Positions 8,510-17,476 of a stretch of 64,000 nucleotides of DNA are shown here, one piece after another (position 1 is the first letter of the stretch; every line of letters begins with the position of its first letter). The DNA lies in the NCBI RefSeq assembly GCF_024723825.1, contig NZ_JANQBQ010000001.1, positions 1,860,001 to 1,924,000 of the forward strand, in the 5' to 3' direction. This DNA is from Romboutsia lituseburensis. GTDB lineage: Bacteria > Bacillota > Clostridia > Peptostreptococcales > Peptostreptococcaceae. The position numbers and the translations under genes are program-made. The notes below the pieces were generated by a model. The model saw nothing but the letters and a program-made list of their open reading frames with translations, made no database searches and was not told the DNA's origin.

Positions 8510-9433
8510 CTATTGGCAACTACTTTCTAAATCTTCACACTGTATTTTTTTAGATTTTGATACACTTCTAAGCTTCTCTAGTGACGGAACTAATATAGCA
8601 CCAATAGCAAAGAATAATATATTAAATGTTGATATATTCATTGGTGGTCTAGGTATTTCTAGAGAAGTAGGCCCCATAATAACTGCATATATAGACCCTA
8701 TCATCAGACCTACAATACAATATATAGTTTGTGGTCTAAAGTTTCTAAGCAATCTCCTTACCACTCTTAATGTTATTAAAATCCCTACTATTATACCACT
8801 TATAAATATAATTATAGCTGGTAGGTATTCAAAGTTTAATTTAAAAACTTGTTTTAATGCACTTAGTATTGGAGCATATAGTCCAAATATTAAAAGTATC
8901 GTTGAACCTGATATTCCAGGTAGCACCATTGCTGATATAGCAATCATACCAGATACAAATATATATATTGCAAATAATATGCTTAAATTATCCGACCTAA
9001 CAGAAAAATTATATCCACCTTTTGTTATTGGGTTAAAATAAGTTATAGATCCTACCACAATAATACCTATTATTAAAAAAACTATATTTTTCTGATTATC
9101 TTTTAATATTTTTTTCTCTGAATTAATTATTAATGGAATAGATGCTATTATAAACCCTAGAAATAAAGAGCTTATTTTATATATGTTTTTTTCAAAAATG
9201 GTTGTTATAAATAATACTGATAGTATAAAACCTACAACCCATCCTATTGCTATTTTTGATAAAAACCTTAATGAGTTTTTTCTCTCTATTTTACTCCCTA
9301 ATATTAAGTTATTTAGTGAATTTACAAAATTGTCATAAAATCCTAGTATAAATGCAACTGTACCTCCCGATACTCCAGGTACACTATCAGCTATTGCCAT
9401 GCAAAGGCCTCTTATAAAATTTAATATATACAT
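8510..9433 (-). CDS. DUF368 membrane protein, polyprenyl-phosphate translocase (PopT-like)
   Basis: 307 residues with about eight hydrophobic helices. It carries the two DUF368 signature loops: SVPGVSGGTVAFILGFYD near the N-terminus and LPGISGSTILLIFGLYAPIL near the middle. DUF368 proteins (PopT of Vibrio) and the unrelated DedA family (UptA) were shown to return undecaprenyl phosphate from the outer to the inner membrane face. A copy inside a glycan cluster makes sense, because each exported chain leaves a lipid carrier behind. The assignment of this protein to that activity is by family only. A terminator-like hairpin lies 57 bases upstream of the start (9490-9514). Confidence 0.88.
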   Translation of the reverse strand: MYILNFIRGLCMAIADSVPGVSGGTVAFILGFYDNFVNSLNNLILGSKIERKNSLRFLSKIAIGWVVGFILSVLFITTIFEKNIYKISSLFLGFIIASIPLIINSEKKILKDNQKNIVFLIIGIIVVGSITYFNPITKGGYNFSVRSDNLSILFAIYIFVSGMIAISAMVLPGISGSTILLIFGLYAPILSALKQVFKLNFEYLPAIIIFISGIIVGILITLRVVRRLLRNFRPQTIYCIVGLMIGSIYAVIMGPTSLEIPRPPMNISTFNILFFAIGAILVPSLEKLRSVSKSKKIQCEDLESSCQ

Positions 9434-9489
9434 AAATCCCTCTCTTTAAATCATATTATCTTCTATCTTATTAAATTTAATAAATAAAA

Positions 9490-9514
9490 GGATATGACTA
9501 TCATTGTCATATCC
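9490..9514 (-). terminator. Terminator-like hairpin in the DUF368 gene leader
   Basis: Arms GGATATGAC and GTCATATCC with a 7-base loop, followed on the minus strand by TTTTATTTATT. The nearest minus-strand gene upstream is more than 800 bases away and the gene between is on the other strand. The hairpin therefore sits in, or just before, the 5' leader of the DUF368 gene. It could be an attenuator or the end of a read-through transcript. Confidence 0.5.
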
Positions 9515-9731
9515 CCTATACTTAAATATTTTATCATATTTGGTCTTTATTTGAACGGCTTCAATAACCATACATTGACTTCATATAATATTTAATACGT
9601 TATTGATTGTCTATTTTAAAATATATCTATCTTTAGATAAAAAACTAAAATCTAAATTTTTTATTTATTGATTAATTTTAATTTTAATATTATAATTTTA
9701 TAGTCAAAATTTATTATAGGAGCTAAAACTT

Positions 9732-10145
9732 ATGAACTATTTATCTAAATTAAAATCTAATACTAAAGCCTTTGAGTTTATAAAATTTGTTATAGTTGGG
9801 GGATTAGCTACTGCTATACATTATGCTATATATTTTATACTTCAAGTAATTAAATTACAATATAATCTAGCCTATACAATTGGATATATTTTAAGTTTTA
9901 TATTTAATTTTTTTGCTTCCAACTATTTTACATTTAATACTAAGCCTAGTCTAAATAGAGGTTTTAGATTTTTTATAGCCCATGCATTTAACTATTCTCT
10001 TCAGTTAATATTATTAAATGTTTATATAAATATAGGAATCAATAGAATTATTGCACCTATATTCATATTTATGATATCTGTCCCAATAAACTTTTTAGTA
10101 GTTAAGTTTGCGCTTAAGCTAAAACCATTAAATACAAATATATAG
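9732..10145 (+). CDS. GtrA-family membrane protein
   Basis: 137 residues with four predicted membrane helices (FIKFVIVGGLATAIHYAIYF, LAYTIGYILSFIFNFFASNYF, ARSL-type third segment, and IFIFMISVPINFLVVKF). The start FIKFVIVGG and the NFFASNYFTF motif are characteristic of the GtrA family, proposed flippases for polyprenyl-phosphate sugars. It is the only plus-strand gene in the glycan locus. It converges on a GtrB-like GT2 (10343-11293), so the functional pair is kept but not co-transcribed. A TAGGAG site precedes the ATG. Confidence 0.88.
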   Translation: MNYLSKLKSNTKAFEFIKFVIVGGLATAIHYAIYFILQVIKLQYNLAYTIGYILSFIFNFFASNYFTFNTKPSLNRGFRFFIAHAFNYSLQLILLNVYINIGINRIIAPIFIFMISVPINFLVVKFALKLKPLNTNI

Positions 10146-10167
10146 TATATTAATAATAGCACTTTAT

Positions 10168-10191
10168 ACTGGAATAAAATTTTATTCCAGT
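10168..10191. terminator. Perfect 24-bp palindrome between convergent gtrA and gtrB-like genes
   Basis: A perfect palindrome with half-site ACTGGAATAAAA lies 23 bases past the gtrA stop. It can fold on both strands and is followed by TATTTT on the plus side. Likely bidirectional terminator. Confidence 0.65.
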
Positions 10192-10342
10192 ATTTTCAGT
10201 TTAGAAAATTTTCAATTAATGCTTATTTAATATTTCAATATATACACTTTTTCCTTAATATTATGATTAGGCTCTATCATATAAAATGTCACACTTGTCA
10301 GAATCCCCATCCAACAACAATGATATTTTATATATTATGTAT

Positions 10343-11293
10343 CTATTTTTCATTTAAAAATTCTTCTATTATAAATCTTGGTCTACTTTTAACTTCCATA
10401 TAAATCTTCCCTATATATTCTCCAATTATACCGATTGCAAGAAGTTGCAACCCTCCAATCGACCACATGGATATAACTATAGTTGTCCATCCTTCAATAG
10501 CTTTACCTCTAAAATATGTATTTAAAAAATATAATAACATTATTATACTAATTGCAAATATCGTAAAACCTAGTCCTGTAATAAATCTAATTGGCTTTAT
10601 ACTTAATGATGTAATGCCATCAATAGCAAATGACATCATTTTCTTAAACGGATATTTTGATTCACCTGCAAAACGCTCATGGCGTTCGTACTCGACTATG
10701 TCAGTTTTATAACCTATCATAGGTATAATTCCTCTTAAAAATAGATTTACTTCTTTAAATTCTTTCAATCCATCTAAAGCTCTTTTACTCATTAATCTAT
10801 AATCGGCATGATTATAAACTATATTTGCTCCCATTTTGTTCATAAATTTATAAAATCCTTGTGCAGTTAAACGTTTAAAATACGTATCCTTTTTTCTTGA
10901 ATTTCTAACACCATATACTATATCATATCCCTCTATAAATTTATCTATAAATTCATCTATTACGCTTATGTCATCTTGTAAATCCGCATCTAAAGAAATA
11001 GCTGCATCACAATATTTTCTAACCGTCATTAACCCTGCTACTAATGCATTTTGATGACCTCTATTCTTTGATAAATTTATACCTGAAAATATTTTACTTT
11101 TATTATGTAAATCCGTTATTATATTCCATGTTGAATCCTTTGATCCATCGTTTATAAATACAATTTTACTTTTATTAGAAATTTTATTATTTTCCATTAA
11201 TTTAGACATTTTTATTTCTAACTGTTTTGAAGTTTCATATAAAACTGCCTCCTCATTATAACAAGGAATCACTAGATATATAATTTTTTTCAT
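10343..11293 (-). CDS. GtrB-like polyprenyl-phosphate glycosyltransferase (GT2)
   Basis: 316 residues. The GT-A catalytic domain carries YLVIPCYNEEAVLYETS, VFINDGSKDSTW, LSKNRGHQNALVAGL and ISLDADLQDD (the DxD region), then ADYRLMSKRAL and HERFAGESKYPFKKM. Two C-terminal membrane helices follow (ITGLGFTIFAISIIMLLYFL and WSIGGLQLLAIGIIGEYIGKIYMEVK). This matches GtrB/DPM1-type enzymes that make polyprenyl-phosphate-glucose or a related sugar. With GtrA (convergent neighbour) and the GT39-like protein just upstream, it forms the classic three-part side-branch glycosylation module. The donor sugar is not predictable. Confidence 0.9.
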   Translation of the reverse strand: MKKIIYLVIPCYNEEAVLYETSKQLEIKMSKLMENNKISNKSKIVFINDGSKDSTWNIITDLHNKSKIFSGINLSKNRGHQNALVAGLMTVRKYCDAAISLDADLQDDISVIDEFIDKFIEGYDIVYGVRNSRKKDTYFKRLTAQGFYKFMNKMGANIVYNHADYRLMSKRALDGLKEFKEVNLFLRGIIPMIGYKTDIVEYERHERFAGESKYPFKKMMSFAIDGITSLSIKPIRFITGLGFTIFAISIIMLLYFLNTYFRGKAIEGWTTIVISMWSIGGLQLLAIGIIGEYIGKIYMEVKSRPRFIIEEFLNEK

Positions 11294-11318
11294 TTGTTAA
11301 TCTCCTTAATTCTAACTT

Positions 11319-12809
11319 CTATAGTTTACTTTTAATACATTTATTTTTTACATAGTTGCTTATATATATCATTGAATAAGAAGCAAAAATTATAACAAAT
11401 GGCATTAAAAAATATCTGTATCTAGCTTGAACTTCTATTATACAGTATACAAATATATATGACATTAAAATTAACATTAATAACTTAACCCATTCTTTTT
11501 TATTATTTTTACTGAATATTAAAGCTCCAAGCGCTGCCATAAAATATAATATAGAATTGAAAGATGATTCAACAGAATTATATATATTTTCATATCTATT
11601 TATATTATTTATAGTATTTGCATTATCTAGCGTATTTTGACTTTCAAACATCAAAATTTCTTTATTTTTATTAGTTAGCCAATAATATGAGTTATCTGGA
11701 ATACCAAATAAGACATTCATTTTTTCTTTTATTAAATCAAATAGAATTATTGGTTCTTTAATGTTAGAATTTATTACGTCTTTAAACATGTCATTTCTAT
11801 GTTCTTCATCTAATCCCCAAAATTCATTCATAATTTTATCTGAATATTGTCCATTACTTTCCTTATTCAGTCCTACAATAAATTTATATCTTAAATCAGA
11901 TTTTTGGCTTATACTTTCAGTTAAACCTATTTTATATAAAGTTAAATCATACAATTTTCCAGTCATAAAAAATGATATTGGTATAATAAATATAATAGCT
12001 ATTGCAATATAGTTTATTTTTATTAGCTTAAATCTATTTATTACAAAAAATGTTATAATTGCTATGATAATAGGTGGTGCAATTGGTCTTATAATATTTC
12101 CAATGCAAATAATTACACCAACTATAGAACCCCAAAGTAAATTTTTACCTATATTAAGCTCATCTATTATCTTATATTGAATAATTAGTATCGCTAATAG
12201 ATATAAAAATGTAGCTAAATGTTGATTTGTCAATACTGACGTCATAACAATCTGAGAAGGATATATAGCATATAAAAAACCAGCCATTATTCCTATTTCT
12301 TTGTTTATATTTTTACTAATAAAATATATAATTATACCTATGCCACCGGCTATAATGCAATTAACTATTTTTAATGCAATTAAATTATACCCAAAAATTT
12401 TTATTAAAATAGATTCCCATATTATAAAACCATACAATTCAGGAAAATTTTTATAATATGCTACATTTGCTACATCTGCTATATTACCATTTGCTAACAA
12501 CTTTGCAGATTCTAAATATACTTCAAAGTCATTAAATGGAACATGATTAAACTTAAAAACTATAATACTTCTTATTATAAATATAGTAAAAAATATTATC
12601 AAAGAATTTATTAAAGAATTATCTAATTTAGCCAAATTCTTTGTAATAAAAATCACACATATTATACATATTATCATAGGAAAAGTGTAGCTATTTACAT
12701 TTTTTATATTATTTATTATAGACATTTCTGAGAACCAGAAAAAAAACATTGCACATAATAAAAATGCTATATTATATAATTTGTCTATATTTCTTCCACT
12801 ATTTTGCAT
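11319..12809 (-). CDS. GT39-like (PMT/ArnT-type) integral membrane glycosyltransferase
   Basis: 496 residues with about 11-12 hydrophobic helices. An early extracytoplasmic loop holds FNHVPFNDFEVYLESAKLLANG, which places acidic residues as in the GT-C catalytic loop, and later segments (GFLYAIYPSQIVMTSVLTNQHL) look like the dolichyl-phosphate-mannose-protein mannosyltransferase fold. Such enzymes take sugar from a polyprenyl-phosphate donor outside the membrane. Placed 25 bases upstream of the gtrB-like gene, it is the likely acceptor-specific third part of a Gtr module. The gene is very AT-rich, with many Ile and Asn codons. No close subfamily could be named. Confidence 0.75.
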   Translation of the reverse strand: MQNSGRNIDKLYNIAFLLCAMFFFWFSEMSIINNIKNVNSYTFPMIICIICVIFITKNLAKLDNSLINSLIIFFTIFIIRSIIVFKFNHVPFNDFEVYLESAKLLANGNIADVANVAYYKNFPELYGFIIWESILIKIFGYNLIALKIVNCIIAGGIGIIIYFISKNINKEIGIMAGFLYAIYPSQIVMTSVLTNQHLATFLYLLAILIIQYKIIDELNIGKNLLWGSIVGVIICIGNIIRPIAPPIIIAIITFFVINRFKLIKINYIAIAIIFIIPISFFMTGKLYDLTLYKIGLTESISQKSDLRYKFIVGLNKESNGQYSDKIMNEFWGLDEEHRNDMFKDVINSNIKEPIILFDLIKEKMNVLFGIPDNSYYWLTNKNKEILMFESQNTLDNANTINNINRYENIYNSVESSFNSILYFMAALGALIFSKNNKKEWVKLLMLILMSYIFVYCIIEVQARYRYFLMPFVIIFASYSMIYISNYVKNKCIKSKL

Positions 12810-12956
12810 GTGAAAATACTCCTTTTCTAGTTATAAATATATTTTTATATTGTTTATTTACGATTTATCTAAAAATAAATATGTAAAACTTAACTATATT
12901 AAAATATATATTTATTTATAATTGTTTTAATAATCAAAATTCTTCTTATTATTAAA

Positions 12957-13543
12957 TTAAATGCTAGTTTCTAATATTTCAGTAATTCTTTTTGATGTAA
13001 ATCTATCACCATATGGATTTGCTGACTCACTCATACTCTCATAAACTTCTTTATTATCAAGTAATTTTTTTTAACTTTCATATATATTTTTTCTAATTTA
13101 CCTTCGCTTAACAAGTTTTGCTTTGATTTTCAGTTCGAGCAAAGTTATACTTAGACATTATGCCTTTAGACTGTCTATTGAACTCTTCTGAAAATGGAGA
13201 GTATAAGTCATAAGGTTAGCTTCAACATGACCTACTGGTATTTGCTAATAAAGATACTGAAACCGCTGTTGAAAATGTAGTAGATGTATCTCCATAAACT
13301 AAAACTGCATCCGGTTTTTCTTGTTCTAATATTATTTTCATTTTTTCTAATATGCTTTTGGGTACATCAAATAGTGTTTGTTTATCTTTTATAGTACCCA
13401 AATCATAATCAGGTACTACATCCAAAAACGCTAGTACCTGTTCTAACATTTGACGGTATTGTCCAGTTACGCATACATTAGTATCTGTATTTTTTCTACC
13501 TCTAATCTTTCTAATTAAGGGACATATTTTTATTGTTTGAGTT
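12957..13543 (-). pseudogene. UDP-N-acetylglucosamine 2-epimerase remnant (wecB-like)
   Basis: Fragments of a WecB/MnaA-type epimerase can be read in order on the minus strand in more than one frame. The first is TRTQTIKICPLIRKIRG (normally GTRPEAIKMCPL), with a TGA where the family has Gly. It continues through VCVTGQYRQMLEQVLAFLDV and VLVYGDTSTTFS. After a frameshift near 13236 comes QIPVGHVEANLMTY, then YSPFSEEFNRQ and SKYNFARTE in another frame. A large internal piece of about 170 residues is missing. The C-terminal end reads SESANPYGDRFTSKRITEILE, close to the family's SNPYGDGKASQRI ending. The gene cannot make an active enzyme. It lies between two glycosyltransferase genes, marking past exchange in the locus. 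Confidence 0.85.
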
Positions 13544-13586
13544 CTTGTTCAAAAAACAATCATTGTTTTTTTTAACTCATAATTAA

Positions 13587-16073
13587 TTATTCCTTATATT
13601 TTTTGCTGCTTTCAAGTGCATCTTTTGTAGCTTGTAAGTATGCATATCCAAATTTTTTATCTGGCTCTAAGTAAGTCCCTTCACCCCATTCATTCCATGC
13701 ATTTATAAATACTATATTATCATCTAAGTCCTTATTATTACTTTCTATTAATACATCCGTTAACCACTTTTCATATAATTTTGGCGTAGATTTCTCAAAT
13801 ATCATACCCTTATTATTTCTCCTTGCAGTATTATCCCACATAGGCATAACTGATCTATATAATTTTTCTGTGTTATATTTGAAGTATTTTTTATTTTCTA
13901 CTATATCTTTATAGTCTAAAACTTGTCCACTAAAATCATCTCTAATATACTCTATTTGATTAGTTATATCATTACAATATTTATATATTGTTCCCGGGTG
14001 AAATTCTCCTACTCCATCAAAACCTAAGTCTAATAGGTTTAAATCTGCTGTATGCTCTTTTATCGCAATTATATAAATTTCTCCAAGGCCAATACTTTTA
14101 CAATATGCTTTCCAATAATCTAAAACTTCATCGAAATCTGGTATGAACGATGGTCTATATATTATAAGTAATTTTTTTCCATCAACCTCTATATATCTTT
14201 TATCTTTCATATATTCAGCAATATCTTTTATTACCTCTCTGTAACTCTCTACAGTATCTGATTGTTTCATTATTACATCTGAATTCGTACCATCAAACCT
14301 TCTAGTCCAATTTTCATTTGCCCAACATAAACAAAATGGTATATCTAAACTTTCATCTTCAAGCATCATATCTAAAGGTTTATCTAGTAATCTTTTTCCA
14401 TCAAATGAATAATAGTAATAGCAAAATCCATATACACCATACATCTTGGCTAATTCTATTTGCCTAGCTATATTTTCCTTCAATCTTAAATCATAGAACC
14501 CTAGTTCTCCTGGTATCCTCGGCTGATAATGATCTAGGTATTGCGGAACTGACTTACATACGTTGTTCCATTCTGTTGTACCCTTTCCCCACCATTCATC
14601 ATTTTCCTTAAATGGATAAAATTGAGGAAGATAGTACGCTATTATTTTAGGATCTTTTTCATCTCTTTCGTATCCCATATTAGTTAATGGTACAAAATCT
14701 GAATTACTTTTTTCAGGTATCGAAAGTATTTGTTCTATGTATTTCGATTTGTACTCCTTAGATGTTGATCCATTCAATAGATATTTGTTTGTATCTAAAT
14801 TGTTAAATACTAATTCTTTCATCTCAATTGTTTTAGCTAACCAAGTATTTTCTAGTGCCTCTCTCTTCAATATCTCCAAATAATCTTTATTAGTTTTCAT
14901 GTTGGCAGCTATCGATAATTTATCAACAAAATCATTTTTATCACTTGCTATTATGCACGATTCATATTTTCTACACTCCTTAAGGTTATATGTTACAATT
15001 GGTTTTTCTGCTGCCATATACTCAAATAACTTTACTGGTGATACAGATTCAGTTATATCATTTATTTCAAATGGTATTATTGCAATATCATACTGTTTAC
15101 AATATTTATTTAGTTCCCAATATGATTTATGACCAATATATTGAACATTTTTGTGTTTTTTAAGTCCACTGTTTGAAAAAGTTAAGTCATGTTCATACCC
15201 TATTATCAATAATTTATATCGTCCATCATTAGCAATCATCTCAAGTAATTTATAATCAATCCACTTCGCTAATGCTCCATGATATCCAACTACTATTTTC
15301 TCTTCATCTTTTAAATTTTCTATATCATTAGGTATTTCAGTAGAATTTTTATTTATATTCCAGTGTTCATAATCAACACCATTACAACTTAACATACAAT
15401 TTTTATTTCTATATTTAAAAACATCTTCAAGTAGTTTATCTGATGTTGCTACTACACTTATTGATTCATTTTTTAAGACAAATTCATGCCTATCCCAAAC
15501 AAATCTAGGTATATCTCCTGTTATAGCAGGAGTTAACTCATCTATATATTCATATAAAATTGTATATCCTCTCTTAATAAATTCCTCTAAGTCTTCAATC
15601 TTTGTTGCTAGGTCTATTGATTGTAATCTTATAACTTTAGTTCCAGAATATTTATCTATTATCTCAAAAAACTTAATTTTAGCCTCATAATTTTCAAAAT
15701 TGACAAGATATAATTTATCATTTATCTTTTTTATGAATTTTACATCTTTATCTACAGTTGGATGTGCCCCATAAAATGAAATACCATTTACCTTTCCTAC
15801 ATTTAATGATATATGCTGAAAACGTTGAAATAATGGTGTATCCCATCCCATAGGCACATGGAATATATCAATAAATTCTATTTCATTGCTATTTAATTCA
15901 ATTACTTTTTCAAGTTCATTCCAATAATCTCCTGTTTTATTTTTAGAAATTAAATATGAATAGTATTTATTTTTTATTTTTAGATTGCTATATATGAATA
16001 CTCTTTTTATAGTTTCTGATAATCCAAATTTTTTGTAATATATTACACTTTTATTTATTAACTGTTTACTCAT
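13587..16073 (-). CDS. GT4-type glycosyltransferase fused to WbsX (GH99-like) domain
   Basis: 828 residues in two parts. Residues about 60-430 look like a GT-B glycosyltransferase: HVPMGWDTPLFQRFQH, SCNGVDYEHW near 229, VVGYHGALAKW near 261, and SPVKLFEYMAAEKPIV at 345-360 as the donor-binding GT4 motif. Residues about 474-820 are a WbsX domain (Pfam Glyco_tran_WbsX, related to GH99): IIAYYLPQFYP, WWGKGTTEW, LCWANENWTRRFDG and FINAWNEWGEGTYLEP. WbsX proteins are common in O-antigen and rhamnan clusters, and their exact reaction is not settled. The gene precedes the epimerase remnant and follows the kinase-like gene by 32 bases. Both domains look intact. Confidence 0.88.
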   Translation of the reverse strand: MSKQLINKSVIYYKKFGLSETIKRVFIYSNLKIKNKYYSYLISKNKTGDYWNELEKVIELNSNEIEFIDIFHVPMGWDTPLFQRFQHISLNVGKVNGISFYGAHPTVDKDVKFIKKINDKLYLVNFENYEAKIKFFEIIDKYSGTKVIRLQSIDLATKIEDLEEFIKRGYTILYEYIDELTPAITGDIPRFVWDRHEFVLKNESISVVATSDKLLEDVFKYRNKNCMLSCNGVDYEHWNINKNSTEIPNDIENLKDEEKIVVGYHGALAKWIDYKLLEMIANDGRYKLLIIGYEHDLTFSNSGLKKHKNVQYIGHKSYWELNKYCKQYDIAIIPFEINDITESVSPVKLFEYMAAEKPIVTYNLKECRKYESCIIASDKNDFVDKLSIAANMKTNKDYLEILKREALENTWLAKTIEMKELVFNNLDTNKYLLNGSTSKEYKSKYIEQILSIPEKSNSDFVPLTNMGYERDEKDPKIIAYYLPQFYPFKENDEWWGKGTTEWNNVCKSVPQYLDHYQPRIPGELGFYDLRLKENIARQIELAKMYGVYGFCYYYYSFDGKRLLDKPLDMMLEDESLDIPFCLCWANENWTRRFDGTNSDVIMKQSDTVESYREVIKDIAEYMKDKRYIEVDGKKLLIIYRPSFIPDFDEVLDYWKAYCKSIGLGEIYIIAIKEHTADLNLLDLGFDGVGEFHPGTIYKYCNDITNQIEYIRDDFSGQVLDYKDIVENKKYFKYNTEKLYRSVMPMWDNTARRNNKGMIFEKSTPKLYEKWLTDVLIESNNKDLDDNIVFINAWNEWGEGTYLEPDKKFGYAYLQATKDALESSKKYKE

Positions 16074-16105
16074 AATTTGCCATTCCTATCTTAATTATTT
16101 ATATT

Positions 16106-17476
16106 CTATTTTCCTATTAATTTTTTTATCTTTGTTAAGTATATATAACCTCTACTAGTTTCAATCTCTTTTATATGCTTATTCTTTGTTTCCAATTCAT
16201 TTTCAAGCTCTTCTATATATTTGTTATATTTGTTTTTTTCTTCTAATTCATAATTTATATGTTTTTGTTTATTTTCTATATCAACATTTAATTCACGTAT
16301 ATAATCTTGTTGATCTACATAATAATTGTATATATTAAAATCTATATCATTTATGATTAAATCTATATCAATATATTGAACATTAAATATATTATAATCT
16401 TCTAAATTTATATAAATTTGAGGATCGTTGTGTAAGAATATATGTTTGTCTTTTTTCTTTATATTAGAATTTATTAGTACTTTATCTTTTATATTTATTT
16501 TATTTTTAAAATTATCAATTATATTGATTTTGTTAATATCAATTTCACAATTAGTAGATACTGGGTCTATTCTTATACCTTTCATATTATCATTTATTTT
16601 TATTTTAAAATAAGAATTTTTCCCTATAAAATTTTCTTCTTTTATATAGTATGATTCTTTTTCATTAAATCCATTGCCTGTATTATAAAATACTTGTGTA
16701 TATCTGTTTCTTATTATATTTTGAAATGGTTCAATCATATTTTCAAAATAATATTTTTCTCCTTGAGAAAATTGAGAATTTATCATTACTTTATTGTGGA
16801 AATTACACTCCATTTTATTATAAATTTCTAATTCATCTTTATTAAAACCAAATATTGAATAAATATCTATTGATTTTAATTTACTTCCAATTTCAGTATT
16901 TATATAATTATTCAAAGCTCTATATATACAGTATTTTATTGGTATTGGAAATTCAAAGACCCATTCATAATCTATAACATTCCATTTATCATTTATTATA
17001 ATATTGCTAAATATACAATCAATATTATTTACTTCTAGAGATTCTATGTTATTAGGAAAATTTAAATCTCCAAAAAATTCTATAAATTTCTCTGTCTTTT
17101 CAAATTTTTTTGATTTTCCACTAGTTTTATATATTACTTCTATAAACTCTTTTATTTTAAGAACTGCTAAATCATATCTTCCATCTAGAAGTAACTTATC
17201 TAAAATCTCATTCAAGCTTATGCCTTCAATATATTCGAATTCTAATTTATTTTTATTAATCTTACATTTATTAACTTTTATTTGTTCATTAAAACAGTAT
17301 TTTTTATTCAATATTTTATAATTTTTATATATATTTTCTAAGTGGAGTATAGATATTTTATTGAGTGCAACTTTTTCAACTGTTTTGGTTCCATCTTTAT
17401 TTTTTATTATGCTAGTTCTTATTTGAAAATTTAAATTTCTTTCATTTGTATATTTAGAATAAATAATGTTTTTCAT
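16106..17476 (-). CDS. Kinase-like (APH fold) protein with C-terminal coiled coil, WbdD kinase-like partner
   Basis: 456 residues. The N-terminal half has small-molecule-kinase features: VEKVAL near 33-38 (candidate ATP lysine), FEYIEGISLNEILD at 80-93 as hinge, a catalytic-loop pattern D153-x4-N158 (NIDCIFSNIII) and IDYEWVF with D169 as the metal-binding Asp. The middle (about 255-385) is beta-rich and contains GIRIDPVS. Residues about 390-440 form a heptad coiled coil (IEELENELETKNKHIKEIE), and the end is SRGYIYLTKIKKLIGK. The ATG overlaps the methyltransferase stop (TAATG), so the two are translationally coupled. E. coli WbdD fuses methyltransferase, kinase and coiled coil to cap polysaccharide and set chain length; here the same parts occur as two proteins. 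Function is inferred. Very AT-rich. Confidence 0.62.
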   Translation of the reverse strand: MKNIIYSKYTNERNLNFQIRTSIIKNKDGTKTVEKVALNKISILHLENIYKNYKILNKKYCFNEQIKVNKCKINKNKLEFEYIEGISLNEILDKLLLDGRYDLAVLKIKEFIEVIYKTSGKSKKFEKTEKFIEFFGDLNFPNNIESLEVNNIDCIFSNIIINDKWNVIDYEWVFEFPIPIKYCIYRALNNYINTEIGSKLKSIDIYSIFGFNKDELEIYNKMECNFHNKVMINSQFSQGEKYYFENMIEPFQNIIRNRYTQVFYNTGNGFNEKESYYIKEENFIGKNSYFKIKINDNMKGIRIDPVSTNCEIDINKINIIDNFKNKINIKDKVLINSNIKKKDKHIFLHNDPQIYINLEDYNIFNVQYIDIDLIINDIDFNIYNYYVDQQDYIRELNVDIENKQKHINYELEEKNKYNKYIEELENELETKNKHIKEIETSRGYIYLTKIKKLIGK

